Assembly (NCBI GenBank): GCA_014379595.1 | Contig: JACMLM010000006.1 | Span: 1 to 64,000, forward strand | DNA length: 64,000 bases | Direction of reading: 5' to 3' | Source: Anaerolineales bacterium | GTDB taxonomy: Bacteria > Chloroflexota > Anaerolineae > Anaerolineales > Villigracilaceae | In this document: piece after piece, positions 18,235-27,175 of the stretch | Layout of the letters: each line of letters starts with the position of its first letter | How positions within the stretch are numbered: the stretch's first letter is position 1 | Translations under genes and position numbers: made by a program | The notes under the pieces: generated by a model | Told to the model about the DNA's origin: nothing | Seen by the model: only the letters and a program-made list of their open reading frames with translations | The model's database searches: none

Positions 18235-19641
18235 ATGTCAAAACGCAACCTCATCCTTTTATTTCTTCTTTCATCATTCATATTTCCTTTTCATCCAGTC
18301 CAGGCACAAGATGCCGCTGGACCTATTTACATCGTCCAACCTGGCGACAGCTTATCTTCGATTGCATCACGATTTAGCGTCAGCCTTGCAGATCTAATGT
18401 CTTTCAATAATATTACTGATGCAAATCAACTTGATGCGGGTCAGCAGCTTGTCATACCGGGGCTTGAAGGCATTACAGGAATTTTAAGCACCGAGGTCAT
18501 CAACTTTGGGGATTCATTCCATAGTCTTATGCGGCGAACCCAGATACCAGAAGACTTATTCAAGAAACTGAATCATGTGGTCAGCCCAAGCGAGTTCTAT
18601 GTAGGCGCGAGTATGATCATTCCTGTAGAAGAAGGAAGTCAAAACCTGACAACACGTATTTCCCCGGGCGCGGGCGAGTCACTGCTTGAATTGGCTGTAA
18701 AACAAAATACAAACGTGTGGTCTCTTGCTCATTACAACAATTTGCAAGGGTCATGGGACGGCTTACCCGGTGATACACTTTTTACTTCAGGTGGAAATGG
18801 CGAACAAATCACCAGCGGTTTGCCTTCAGCTTTCGTCAGTGCGGAGATACGCGACCTTCCTATTAAACAAGGAGGTACGGGCGTTATCATGGTAAAGACC
18901 ATTCCCAACGTCACACTCGGCGGGATATTGGTTGATCATTCGTTACATTTCTTTCCAACAGAAGATGGAACACAAGTTGCGTTTCAAGGGGTACATGCTC
19001 TGCTTGAGCCGGGGGTATATCCATTGCGGCTGGATGCAACACTTCCTGATGGAAGTGTGCAATCTTATGAGCAAATGATCCTGATAGTTTCAGGTTACTA
19101 TGCCGATATTACACTGTCCGTTCCTTCCGAAACGCTTGACCCAAGCGTGACCGAACCCGAAAACCAACAAATCATTTCCGTTGTTTCCACTGCCACCACA
19201 ACCAAGAATTGGCAGCAAGAATTTAATATTCCTGTTGCTTTACCATTTTGTATAAAAGACTGGTTTGGAATTCGCCGCACTTATCTCGGTCAGGGCACGG
19301 ATATAAAACTTAATGGTTTCCACTCTGGAGTAGATTATGGTGTTTGCTCGGAATCAAATCCTTATGATATTTATGCCCCTGCGCCCGGGACGGTTGTGTT
19401 CACCGCCCCTCTCACTGTGCGTGGCAATGCAACGATCATTGATCATGGTTGGGGAGTCTACAGTGGGTTCTGGCATCAAGAAGAGAGCTACGTTACAGTA
19501 GGGCAATTCGTGAAAACAGGTGAGCTTATCGGCAAAATTGGGTCAACAGGCCGCGTGACGGGCGCACACCTGCATTGGGATTTATGGGTAAACGGTGTAC
19601 AGGTCGAGCCGCTTGATTGGCTGATTCAGGCTTACCCTTAG
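18235..19641 (+). CDS. Secreted LysM and M23 peptidase (cell-wall hydrolase)
   Basis: A 468-residue exported protein with a signal peptide (about 1-24, ending QAQDAAG). A LysM domain (YIVQPGDSLSSIASRFSVS to GQQLVIP, about 31-76) binds glycan, and two weaker LysM-like segments follow. A beta-sandwich-like middle leads to a C-terminal M23 (LytM) domain. Zinc ligands are in HSGVDYG and in HLHWD, with a catalytic His in the WHQEE region. It probably cuts peptidoglycan cross-links. TACAAT (18223-18228) is exactly 6 nt before the ATG and there is no Shine-Dalgarno, so a leaderless mRNA is likely. Confidence 0.92.
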   Translation: MSKRNLILLFLLSSFIFPFHPVQAQDAAGPIYIVQPGDSLSSIASRFSVSLADLMSFNNITDANQLDAGQQLVIPGLEGITGILSTEVINFGDSFHSLMRRTQIPEDLFKKLNHVVSPSEFYVGASMIIPVEEGSQNLTTRISPGAGESLLELAVKQNTNVWSLAHYNNLQGSWDGLPGDTLFTSGGNGEQITSGLPSAFVSAEIRDLPIKQGGTGVIMVKTIPNVTLGGILVDHSLHFFPTEDGTQVAFQGVHALLEPGVYPLRLDATLPDGSVQSYEQMILIVSGYYADITLSVPSETLDPSVTEPENQQIISVVSTATTTKNWQQEFNIPVALPFCIKDWFGIRRTYLGQGTDIKLNGFHSGVDYGVCSESNPYDIYAPAPGTVVFTAPLTVRGNATIIDHGWGVYSGFWHQEESYVTVGQFVKTGELIGKIGSTGRVTGAHLHWDLWVNGVQVEPLDWLIQAYP

Positions 19642-19677
19642 CGGAGCTGATAAATGCTTTTAGTAGAATGCTCCGCT
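19640..19677 (+). terminator. Hairpin after the M23 peptidase gene
   Basis: AGCGGAGC (19640-19647) pairs perfectly with GCTCCGCT (19670-19677) around a 22-nt loop, starting at the stop codon. There is no strong T-run after it, so termination is possible but uncertain. Confidence 0.45.
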
Positions 19678-19746
19678 ATCTTGTTAGGGCGAAGCGTTGC
19701 ACTTCATCCGCGAATATGCTAAACTTTTGAAAAGGATTTCAACCAC

Positions 19747-20238
19747 ATGAGCAACTTCGTCAACTTTTTGAAACAAAGCGATATCTTTTATCAATTCACG
19801 CCAACACAATTGGAGTTGGTTGCAAACCTGTGCCAGGAAGTTGTATTCAACGCGGGTGAAATTGTTTTTCATGAAAACAGTGGAAGCAAGGAACTATATG
19901 TGATCACACAAGGCGAAGTGGATATTTTGATCAATCGTAGCGCCACAGGCGACACTGATAAAAAAGAGACAGCGGTAGCACGGCTTCGCAGAGGTCAGTC
20001 TTTTGGTGAAGTAGCTTTGGTGGATGAAGGACTACGATCCGCATCTGCACGGGCTGCACAAAAAGATACGCGCCTGCTTGTGATACAACGTGATAAGTTG
20101 ATCATGCTTTGTGAAACCTATCCACAATTAGGCTACCGCTTAATGTATAATCTCGCCGCAGACCTTGCAATGAAGATCCGTAATACAGATTTACGCATCC
20201 GTGAACAACTTTTATACAAGCCAACTGAAAAAAAATAA
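19747..20238 (+). CDS. Cyclic nucleotide-binding domain protein
   Basis: A 163-residue stand-alone cNMP-binding domain: VVFNAGEIVFHENSGSKELYVITQGEVDILI forms the first strands and RRGQSFGEVALVDEGLRSASARAA is the phosphate-binding cassette (FGEVAL plus RSASA). No DNA-binding helix-turn-helix follows, unlike CRP, so it may regulate another protein or act as a sensor subunit. AAAAGG lies upstream of the ATG. The liv operon promoter starts 33 bp after its stop. Confidence 0.9.
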   Translation: MSNFVNFLKQSDIFYQFTPTQLELVANLCQEVVFNAGEIVFHENSGSKELYVITQGEVDILINRSATGDTDKKETAVARLRRGQSFGEVALVDEGLRSASARAAQKDTRLLVIQRDKLIMLCETYPQLGYRLMYNLAADLAMKIRNTDLRIREQLLYKPTEKK

Positions 20239-20270
20239 ATCTGGGAATAATAAAAGTCTAGACAGAGTAC

Positions 20271-20299
20271 TTGACCTAAACCAAAAATCACCGTATTAT
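20271..20299 (+). promoter_or_regulatory. Strong sigma-70-type promoter of the liv operon
   Basis: TTGACC (20271-20276), a 17-nt spacer, and TATTAT (20294-20299). Five of six bases match in each box. Transcription would start near 20306, giving a leader of about 180 nt before livK. Confidence 0.8.
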
Positions 20300-20305
20300 T
20301 ACTTA

Positions 20306-20487
20306 CTAAAGTGGTTTAGAGTTAAGCCTCGAAAATCCAAGTCTAAGGGTTTTTCAGGCTTTCTTTATGTAAAAACATCTTACCAAAAGGAGGTGAGGCT
20401 GACATAGCTAAGCATTGTCCGCTGTTTGTTCACCCCGCGTTTGCGGGAATCGATTTCACCTAACATAATTTTGGAGGAGTAAGAAAA
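20306..20487 (+). promoter_or_regulatory. Structured leader of the liv operon
   Basis: The leader holds a long hairpin at 20324-20338 / 20347-20361 (14 pairs, one mismatch, 8-nt loop) followed by TCTTTATG. A perfect anti-16S sequence AAGGAGGTGA (20387-20396) has no start codon within 15 nt. A GC hairpin CCCGC/GCGGG lies at 20434-20447, with TTCACCT at 20455-20461, which can pair with AGGTGAG. No leader peptide rich in Leu/Ile/Val is seen. The true livK site GGAGGAG is 8 nt before its ATG. Confidence 0.5.
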
Positions 20488-21759
20488 ATGAATAAGCGTT
20501 TGCTCGCTTTACTATCCGTGTTGGTTCTTGCCAGCATGTTGCTCGCCGCTTGTGGTCAACCTGTTGCCACTGAAGCACCTGTCGCTACTGACGCTCCTGC
20601 TACAGAAGCACCAGCCACTGAAGCACCAACGGAAGCCCCTGTCGCCATGGGCACCATTAAGATCGCCACTCAGAGCCCGCTCTCCGGTGGTCAGTCCCTG
20701 CTCGGTGTTGCCATCAAGCAAGGCGCTGAATTAGCCCTCGAACAACTTGGCGGCGATTTAACCGCCATGGGCTATGATGTTCAACTCGCCCCATACGATG
20801 ATCAGGCTACTCCTGACGTTGGTGTTGCGAATGCAAAGAACATTGTTGCTGATACCGAAATTCTCTGCGGTGTTGGTCACTTGAACTCCGGCGTTATGAT
20901 CCCCTCTTCTGAGGAATATCACACCGCTGGTTTGGCCTTCATTTCTCCAGCCAACACCAACCCTGTTGTGACCACCCGTGGTTACCTCGAAGTGAACCGT
21001 GTTGTGGGCCGTGATGATGTTCAGGCTCCTGCTGCCGAAGAATATGCTTTCAGCACACTTGGCGCCAAGAGCGTCTATGTTATTCATGACAAGACCGCTT
21101 ATGGTCAGGGCGTAGCTGAATTCTTCCGCACTGCTGCCGAAGAAGACGGCATTGAAATATTAGCTTTTGAAGGTACTGAAGAAACCGCCAACTTTGATGC
21201 TATCGTCACCCCGCTCGTTGCTTCAAATCCTGACGTAGTATTCTTCGCAGGCATCTACAATCAGGCTGGTGTATTCTTCAAGCAGGCTCGTGAAGCCGGC
21301 TTCGAAGGCACCTTCCTTGGTACTGACGGTATGGACTCAAGCGATCTGGCCGACTTGGCTGGTGATGCTTTGACCTCCGGCGGCGGCATGGCTTACACCA
21401 CCGTTGCTGGCCCTGCCAGTGCTTATCCTGCAGCTGCTACATTTGCTGCAGACTACGAAGCTAAGTTCGGTGCTGCTCCTGAAGCTTATGCTGCTCAAGC
21501 CTATGATTCCATGGGCGTCTGCTTGGCCTCAATCAAAGCTGCTGCTGAAGCCGCTGGTGGCACACCCACTCGCGCTCAGGTTGCCGAAGCCATTCGCGCT
21601 GTGACCTACGAAGGTCTCACCAGCACGATTGCCTTTGATGAAATTGGTGACCTTCCTGTTGCCAAGTACTTCATCATCAAAGTTAACGCAACTTCCAAAG
21701 ACACATGGGCTTCGAACGAGATCATCGCATCCTTCGACCTGCCTTCCCCAGGTAAATAA
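20488..21759 (+). CDS. livK: Branched-chain amino-acid ABC transporter, substrate-binding lipoprotein
   Basis: A 423-residue periplasmic-binding-protein type I lipoprotein that captures branched-chain (or related) amino acids outside the membrane. Signal peptide with lipobox LLAAC (Cys22), then a Pro/Ala/Thr/Glu-rich spacer made of TEAP-like repeats (about 28-53), then the Leu/Ile/Val-binding fold (IKIATQSPLSGGQSLLG, GVGHLNSGVMIPSSEEYH, VYVIHDKTAYGQGVAEFF). GC-rich codons hint at high expression. It is the first gene of livKHMGF, and a perfect hairpin separates it from livH. Confidence 0.95.
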   Translation: MNKRLLALLSVLVLASMLLAACGQPVATEAPVATDAPATEAPATEAPTEAPVAMGTIKIATQSPLSGGQSLLGVAIKQGAELALEQLGGDLTAMGYDVQLAPYDDQATPDVGVANAKNIVADTEILCGVGHLNSGVMIPSSEEYHTAGLAFISPANTNPVVTTRGYLEVNRVVGRDDVQAPAAEEYAFSTLGAKSVYVIHDKTAYGQGVAEFFRTAAEEDGIEILAFEGTEETANFDAIVTPLVASNPDVVFFAGIYNQAGVFFKQAREAGFEGTFLGTDGMDSSDLADLAGDALTSGGGMAYTTVAGPASAYPAAATFAADYEAKFGAAPEAYAAQAYDSMGVCLASIKAAAEAAGGTPTRAQVAEAIRAVTYEGLTSTIAFDEIGDLPVAKYFIIKVNATSKDTWASNEIIASFDLPSPGK

Positions 21760-21779
21760 AGATTAAATAACGTGTACGA

Positions 21780-21810
21780 GAACCTCTCTCCCTTTCAGGG
21801 AGAGAGGTTC
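21780..21810 (+). promoter_or_regulatory. Intercistronic hairpin between livK and livH
   Basis: A perfect 13-bp inverted repeat, GAACCTCTCTCCC (21780-21792) and its complement (21798-21810), has loop TTTCA. There is no T-run, so it probably stabilises the livK end or attenuates read-through rather than terminating fully. Confidence 0.75.
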
Positions 21811-21837
21811 ATTAAATAAAAGGACAGGATTGAAGAA

Positions 21838-22971
21838 ATGAAACAATTTACATCAAACCCCTTTTACAAATTCATCCTCTTTCCCATTGGGCAAATGCTC
21901 GTATTCATATTGGGAGCGAGCCTGGCCCTGTCTCTTTTTATCATCCTACTCGCCTTCCTATTTCGTTCCAACGTAACAGATTTTGATCTTGTGGAAAGAA
22001 CATTATTAATTCTTCCACAAGTTTTAATTAACGGTATCACGATCGGTTTTGTTTATGCCACCATTGCACTTGGCTATACAATGGTATACGGTGTTTTAGA
22101 ATTCATTAACTTTTCTCATAGCGAAATTTTTATGGTAGGTGGAATTGTTGGTGTGGAATTAATGGCCTATTTTGACCACACGGGCGCTTTACAAACAATG
22201 AATCAGTATGTGGTAATTGGATTGGCAATATTGCTTGGAATGGTCATTTCCGGTTCTCTTGCTGTGACCATTGAACGGATAGCATATAAACCACTGCGCG
22301 GCGCTCCCAGGCTGGTTCCACTCATTTCGGCAATTGGTATGTCTTTCTTTTTACAAGATGCAGTTCGTCTTATCCTCAGCCTTACTACAGGTGAATTTAA
22401 CGTTATCCTGCCCAATTTCGGCACGTTTGATGAGTTTCTGATATTGGCAGTACCTGGGATAGAAAACCCTCTGCGCTTTCAAATTAAATCCATACTCCTT
22501 GTTGGTGTAACAGTCATTATGCTGGTTGGTTTAAATTATCTGGTCAACGGCACCAAGGTCGGCAAAGCCATTCGCGCGGTTGCACAAGATCGCCCTTCTG
22601 CAAGTTTGATGGGCATCAATGTCAACCTGATCATCTCGATCACATTTTTGATCGGTGGCGCTTTAGGCGGAGCGGCTGGTGTGCTTTTTGCGATAAAAGC
22701 AACACGCCTTGATCCATTCGTAGGCTTCTTCCCAGGCCTTAAAGCATTTACAGCAGCAGTGCTCGGCGGCATTGGAAATTTAACGGGCGCCCTGCTCGGC
22801 GGATTAATATTAGGTCTGCTTGAATCATTCGGCGCATCTTATCTTTCAATATTTACAAACGGCGCTTTCGGTGCAGAATATAAAGATATTCTCGCCTTTG
22901 CTATTTTGATCATTGTGCTTATTATTCGCCCCTCTGGCTTGCTCGGTCAAACCGTAGCCCAGAAGGCATAA
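21838..22971 (+). CDS. livH: Branched-chain amino-acid ABC transporter permease LivH
   Basis: A 377-residue polytopic permease of the LivH type, with about eight to nine membrane helices. Family landmarks include GITIGFVYATIALGYTMVYGVLEFINFSHSE, AVAQDRPSASLMGINV (the loop contacting the ATPase) and the Gly-rich end GGIGNLTGALLGGLILGLLE. The N-terminal extension of about 50 residues adds one extra hydrophobic helix. It pairs with LivM to form the channel through the membrane. It is second in the operon, after the hairpin. Confidence 0.95.
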   Translation: MKQFTSNPFYKFILFPIGQMLVFILGASLALSLFIILLAFLFRSNVTDFDLVERTLLILPQVLINGITIGFVYATIALGYTMVYGVLEFINFSHSEIFMVGGIVGVELMAYFDHTGALQTMNQYVVIGLAILLGMVISGSLAVTIERIAYKPLRGAPRLVPLISAIGMSFFLQDAVRLILSLTTGEFNVILPNFGTFDEFLILAVPGIENPLRFQIKSILLVGVTVIMLVGLNYLVNGTKVGKAIRAVAQDRPSASLMGINVNLIISITFLIGGALGGAAGVLFAIKATRLDPFVGFFPGLKAFTAAVLGGIGNLTGALLGGLILGLLESFGASYLSIFTNGAFGAEYKDILAFAILIIVLIIRPSGLLGQTVAQKA

Positions 22972-22997
22972 TCAGTTTTCAGGAAAAGGCAAATCCC

Positions 22998-24335
22998 ATG
23001 AAAACATTTTTTAACGACTTGTACAAGAAAGCCAATAAAGGTCCGTGGCCGTTGATCATCACAGTTGGCCTTATGGTTATTGGAAGCATAACGGTCTATC
23101 AAAGCCCAAGGTCGCTGGGAGCATTTCTGACATTGATGCTATGCCCCATGATGATTTACTTTTTAAAGATAAACACAAAAGTAAAGATCTTTATGGGCCT
23201 CTTGCTTGCAATTGTGATTATTCCAGTGTTGGGAATTCGCAATATTTTTTACCTTGAAGTGATATTCCAAATGGCCGTCTTTGCGGCGCTGGCACTTGGG
23301 TTGAATATTGTGATCGGAATGGCAGGCTTGCTGGACCTGGGATATGTTGCATTTTATGCAGTGGGTGCATACTCATGGGCCATTTTTGGTTCAAAACAAC
23401 TCTCCTTATTGCATTCCATTCCAGGTGCAGCACCGGCAGGCGCTGAATTTTCACTTTCACCATCCTATTTTTGGCTCTTTCTATTTCTTGGAGTTGGGCT
23501 TGCAGCTTTAGCTGGGATTCTACTTGGCCTTCCAGTGCTTCGCCTACGTGGTGACTATCTTGCCATCGTGACGCTCGGCTTTGGTGAAGTGATCCGCGTA
23601 CTAGCATTGAATCTTGATAAGCCAATTAATCTAACCAACGGCCCACAAGGTATTACACCCATCCAACGCCCCCCCCTTCCTCCTGGTTTCATCCTGGAAC
23701 CAATTCGAAGTTTGCTTACACCGATTGTGGGGCACGTCCCAACAGATGCAGAATTCTATAATGTATTCTTTTATTTACTTGCACTGGTCGTGATCTTGAT
23801 CGCTATTGCCGTAGCAACACGGCTGGAAGATTCACGTATCGGCCGCGCCTGGGCAGCCATTCGCGAAGATGAAACTGCCGCGATTGCAATGGGCATTCCA
23901 CTGGTACGTATGAAGCTGGCAGCATTTGCCGCTGGAGCATCTTTTGCAGGCTGCATGGGCGTTTTGTACGCAGCCAACCGCACCTTTGTAAGCCCTGAAA
24001 CTTTTTCGTTCCTACAATCCATCGGTGTGTTGACCATGGTTATTTTAGGTGGACTCGGCAGCATTCCCGGTGTGATTTTTGGAGCGGGCGCAGTTGTCAT
24101 CCTGAATATCCAAGTCCTACAAAATTTCTCGCTTTACTTAAGTGCATTGCGCCAAAGTGACGCTGTCATCCCGATCATAAACTTTGCCTGGAAGGATCTT
24201 TCTAATCAGTTGGATCCTGCCAAATATCAAAAACTTGTCTTCGGTATTATTCTGGTTGTGATGATGATCTTCCGACCAGAAGGCCTTATCCCTGCCGAGC
24301 GCCGCAAGCGCGAACTTGTTGAAGACAAAGAATAA
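22998..24335 (+). CDS. livM: Branched-chain amino-acid ABC transporter permease LivM
   Basis: A 445-residue permease with about ten helices. Landmarks are ALALGLNIVIGMAGLLDLGYVAFYAVGAYSWA, RLRGDYLAIVTLGFGEVIRV and the ATPase-contact loop RAWAAIREDETAAIAMGIPLVRMKL. A loop between helices (about 220-250) is longer than usual. AAAAGG precedes the ATG by a short gap. It forms the second membrane subunit with LivH. Confidence 0.95.
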   Translation: MKTFFNDLYKKANKGPWPLIITVGLMVIGSITVYQSPRSLGAFLTLMLCPMMIYFLKINTKVKIFMGLLLAIVIIPVLGIRNIFYLEVIFQMAVFAALALGLNIVIGMAGLLDLGYVAFYAVGAYSWAIFGSKQLSLLHSIPGAAPAGAEFSLSPSYFWLFLFLGVGLAALAGILLGLPVLRLRGDYLAIVTLGFGEVIRVLALNLDKPINLTNGPQGITPIQRPPLPPGFILEPIRSLLTPIVGHVPTDAEFYNVFFYLLALVVILIAIAVATRLEDSRIGRAWAAIREDETAAIAMGIPLVRMKLAAFAAGASFAGCMGVLYAANRTFVSPETFSFLQSIGVLTMVILGGLGSIPGVIFGAGAVVILNIQVLQNFSLYLSALRQSDAVIPIINFAWKDLSNQLDPAKYQKLVFGIILVVMMIFRPEGLIPAERRKRELVEDKE

Positions 24336-24348
24336 GTGGAAGTGACCT

Positions 24349-25128
24349 ATGAGCCTCCTACAAACAATTGACGTCGTTAAACGATTTGGCGGTTTGATCG
24401 CTGTAAATAAAATCAACTTCTCTATTGAGCAAGGAACTATTGCCAGCATCATTGGTCCAAACGGAGCAGGAAAGACCACTTTTTTCAATAGTCTCACCGG
24501 CATATATAAACCTGAAGAAGGTCAGATTCTGTTCAATGGCCAATCTCTGATCGGTTTGCGCCCAGACCAGGTTTCAACGCGCGGAATCTCCCGCACTTTC
24601 CAAAACATACGCCTTTTTGGAAACATGACTGTAATTGAGAACATTATTGTTGGTATGCACACACAGCTCAAACAAGGTGCAACAGATGCGCTCTTTCGCA
24701 CAAAAAAATTCCATGAAGAAGAAAAAGAAGCGGAAAACAGAGCAAGCCAATTGATGGAATATGTTGGACTTAAAAATGTAGGCAACCAATTGGCACGCAA
24801 TTTACCTTATGGAGCTCAGCGTCGTATTGAGATAGCACGCGCCATCGCAGCCAACCCGACCTTGTTGCTGCTCGATGAACCCACAGCAGGCATGAACCCG
24901 AATGAGACTGCAGACGCCATCAAACTGTTCCGCCACATTCGTGATGACAAAGGTATTACCATCCTGTTGATCGAACATGATATGCGTGTGGTGATGGGTA
25001 TTTCAGAACACATCAGCGTAATGGACTACGGCGAAAAAATTGCCGAGGGCACACCCAAAGACATACGCAATAATCAACGAGTGATCGAAGCATATCTTGG
25101 CCGCGAAGCAGCCAAATTGCGCGACTAG
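24349..25128 (+). CDS. livG: Branched-chain amino-acid ABC transporter ATPase LivG
   Basis: A 259-residue ABC ATPase. Walker A GPNGAGKTT is near residues 38-46. The signature is altered to LPYGAQRRIEIARAI (usually LSGGQ-like; LivG proteins commonly have LPYGxQRR). Walker B is LLLLDEPTAGMNP, and the switch His is in LLIEHDM. It powers the LivHM channel from the cytoplasmic face. Its TAG stop is one of several genuine TAG stops in the window. Confidence 0.96.
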   Translation: MSLLQTIDVVKRFGGLIAVNKINFSIEQGTIASIIGPNGAGKTTFFNSLTGIYKPEEGQILFNGQSLIGLRPDQVSTRGISRTFQNIRLFGNMTVIENIIVGMHTQLKQGATDALFRTKKFHEEEKEAENRASQLMEYVGLKNVGNQLARNLPYGAQRRIEIARAIAANPTLLLLDEPTAGMNPNETADAIKLFRHIRDDKGITILLIEHDMRVVMGISEHISVMDYGEKIAEGTPKDIRNNQRVIEAYLGREAAKLRD

Positions 25129-25138
25129 GAGCATCCGA

Positions 25139-25855
25139 ATGGGAAAATTACTTGAACTCACTAACGTCCACTCCTATTACGGACATATCCATGCGTTGAA
25201 AGGCATCTCACTTCATGTCGATGAGGGTGAGATTGTTACACTCATTGGTTCAAATGGCGCAGGAAAAAGCACCACTCTGCGTACCATTTCTGGCATGATC
25301 CACGCGCGCGAAGGAAAAGTTATATTGGGCGGTACGAATATTACCCAGCACGAGGCGCACGTTATTGTAGGCATGGGCGCGGGACATGTTCCTGAAGGCC
25401 GCGGTATCTTTCCTAAATTAACAGTGCAGGAAAATCTCGATATGGGTGCCTACACGATCAATGATCCGAAATTGATCAAAGAGCGCATGGAATTGGTCTT
25501 TGAGTTGTTCCCGCGTTTGAAGGAACGTATTCTACAATACGGCGGTACGCTTTCAGGCGGTGAACAGCAGATGCTCGCCATCGGCCGCGGCTTGATGCTT
25601 AATCCACGCATCTTAATGCTCGATGAACCATCCATGGGACTTGCCCCCGTACTGGTAGACGTGATCTTTGACACCATCAAAAAATTGAATGAACAAGGCA
25701 CCACGATATTGCTCGTAGAACAAAACGCCTTGATGGCGCTCTCAATCGCACATCGCGGATATGTACTTCAAACTGGCGAGATTGTCTTAACCGACGACGC
25801 AGAAAAACTGAAGAAAAATGAGATGGTGCAAAAATCATATCTGGGTATTGAATAA
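25139..25855 (+). CDS. livF: Branched-chain amino-acid ABC transporter ATPase LivF
   Basis: A 238-residue ABC ATPase, the second nucleotide-binding subunit. Walker A GSNGAGKST, signature LSGGEQQMLAIGR, Walker B RILMLDEPSMGLAP, switch LLVEQN. The start is ATG 25139, because AGGAGC lies 6 nt upstream. An in-frame ATG at 25097 would overlap livG by 32 nt and add 14 residues absent from the family. A terminator follows, closing the operon. Confidence 0.96.
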   Translation: MGKLLELTNVHSYYGHIHALKGISLHVDEGEIVTLIGSNGAGKSTTLRTISGMIHAREGKVILGGTNITQHEAHVIVGMGAGHVPEGRGIFPKLTVQENLDMGAYTINDPKLIKERMELVFELFPRLKERILQYGGTLSGGEQQMLAIGRGLMLNPRILMLDEPSMGLAPVLVDVIFDTIKKLNEQGTTILLVEQNALMALSIAHRGYVLQTGEIVLTDDAEKLKKNEMVQKSYLGIE

Positions 25856-25878
25856 AATCAGATCGAATTAAACTAGTT

Positions 25879-25920
25879 GAGACCCGTTTTCCGCCTAGGC
25901 GTGAAGACGGGTCTCTTTAT
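25879..25920 (+). terminator. Terminator of the liv operon
   Basis: GAGACCCGT (25879-25887) pairs perfectly with ACGGGTCTC (25907-25915), with an inner palindrome GCCTAGGC (25893-25900) in the loop, then TTTAT. Confidence 0.85.
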
Positions 25921-25928
25921 AAAACATA

Positions 25929-27083
25929 ATGAACCTACCAACCACAGCAGATATTGTCATCATTGGCGGAGGCGTAATGGGGGCTAGCGCGGCGTATCAC
26001 CTTGCACAACGTGGGATGAAAGATATAGTTTTATTAGAAAAGGAAACTTTCTTCGGTCAGGGCGCAACGGGTCGATGCGCAGGTGGAGTCCGTTATCAAT
26101 TCTCAACTGAGATCAATATAAAGTTATCGCTGGCCAGCCTTCCGATGCTTGAACAATTCAAAGAAGAACTTGGGCAGGATGTCAGTTATCACCAGTGTGG
26201 ATATCTGCTCGTAGCAACGAATGAAAAAGATGCGAATAACTTTAAGCGCAATGTTGAACTCCAAAATAGATTGGGCGTGCAAACTGAATCTCTCAGCGGA
26301 GATGAAATCCGCAGGCGATTGCCATTGATGAAATTTGCCGATGCACTGTCTGGAACATTTAATCAAAAAGATGGAACTGTTGACCCCAATAGTGTAGCCA
26401 TGGGATATATCAATGCGGCGCATCGCTTGAGAGTAAAAGCCTTCACTAGGGTAGAAGTTATTGGGGTTGGCGTCAGCGGCGATAAGGTTTACGAAGTGCA
26501 AACAAGTTTAGGCGCGATAAAGACGCGGATGGTGTTGAACGCGGCAGGACCGTGGTCAAGTCAAATCGCAAAAATGGCAGGAGTCGAAATCCCAGTCATC
26601 CCCCTCCGCAGGCAAATGTTTACTACCAGTCCGCTGAAAGAAGTTGCAAAAGACTTTCCGTTCGTAATTGATTTTGCAAAGTCACTTTATTTTCATCGCG
26701 AAGGCGAAGGATTGTTGATTGGCATGAGCAATCAAAATGAGCAGCCTGGATTCGATCAAAGCGTGGATGAAGATTTTGAAATTACAAATTTGGAGGCTGC
26801 CATTGAACGCATGCCTTTGGTGGAAAAAGCCCAACGCGTTTCACATTGGGCAGGTTTATATGAAGTGACACCTGATGCGCATCCGATTTATGGTGAAACA
26901 AATGTAAATGGATTTTATGTCTGCACCGGGTTTTCGGGCCACGGTTTTATGCATGGCCCGATCTCAGGAAAATTAATGAGCGAATATATTTTAGATGGAA
27001 AATTTTCTAGTGTGGATGTTTCCATGCTCGACTTAAAGCGTTTCAAAGAAGGCAGATTAATTCAAGAGTACAATGTAGTATAA
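25929..27083 (+). CDS. FAD-dependent oxidoreductase (DadA / sarcosine-oxidase-like)
   Basis: A 384-residue DAO-family flavoprotein. The dinucleotide-binding motif IVIIGGGVMGASAAYHLA is at residues 9-26, and the C-terminal FAD contact YVCTGFSGHGFMHGP near 335-349 is typical. It oxidises an amine such as glycine, sarcosine or a D-amino acid; the choice cannot be made from sequence. It begins 14 nt after the liv terminator, so it has its own promoter: TATAAA overlaps the terminator tail 5 nt before the ATG. Being next to an amino-acid importer fits amino-acid catabolism. Confidence 0.9.
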   Translation: MNLPTTADIVIIGGGVMGASAAYHLAQRGMKDIVLLEKETFFGQGATGRCAGGVRYQFSTEINIKLSLASLPMLEQFKEELGQDVSYHQCGYLLVATNEKDANNFKRNVELQNRLGVQTESLSGDEIRRRLPLMKFADALSGTFNQKDGTVDPNSVAMGYINAAHRLRVKAFTRVEVIGVGVSGDKVYEVQTSLGAIKTRMVLNAAGPWSSQIAKMAGVEIPVIPLRRQMFTTSPLKEVAKDFPFVIDFAKSLYFHREGEGLLIGMSNQNEQPGFDQSVDEDFEITNLEAAIERMPLVEKAQRVSHWAGLYEVTPDAHPIYGETNVNGFYVCTGFSGHGFMHGPISGKLMSEYILDGKFSSVDVSMLDLKRFKEGRLIQEYNVV

Positions 27084-27103
27084 ATAATTTTGAATAAAAT
27101 CTA

Positions 27104-27159
27104 TTGCCACAGAGTATGCCGAGAAAACCAGAGAAAAAACTCAAAGAACTCTGTGGCAA
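27104..27159. repeat. Inverted repeat upstream of the cinA-like gene
   Basis: TTGCCACAGAGT (27104-27115) and ACTCTGTGGCAA (27148-27159) are perfect 12-nt inverted arms around a purine-rich 32-nt loop. A similar half-site (TTAACCACAGAGA) sits near 39393. It is probably a dispersed intergenic element, and could act as a weak terminator. Confidence 0.6.
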
Positions 27160-27175
27160 AATATCATGAGAGTAA

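Noticed and set aside
20201-20407. A 68-residue reading frame across the liv promoter.
   Set aside because: It overlaps the end of the cNMP gene and runs through promoter boxes and a hairpin, with no ribosome-binding site and atypical composition.
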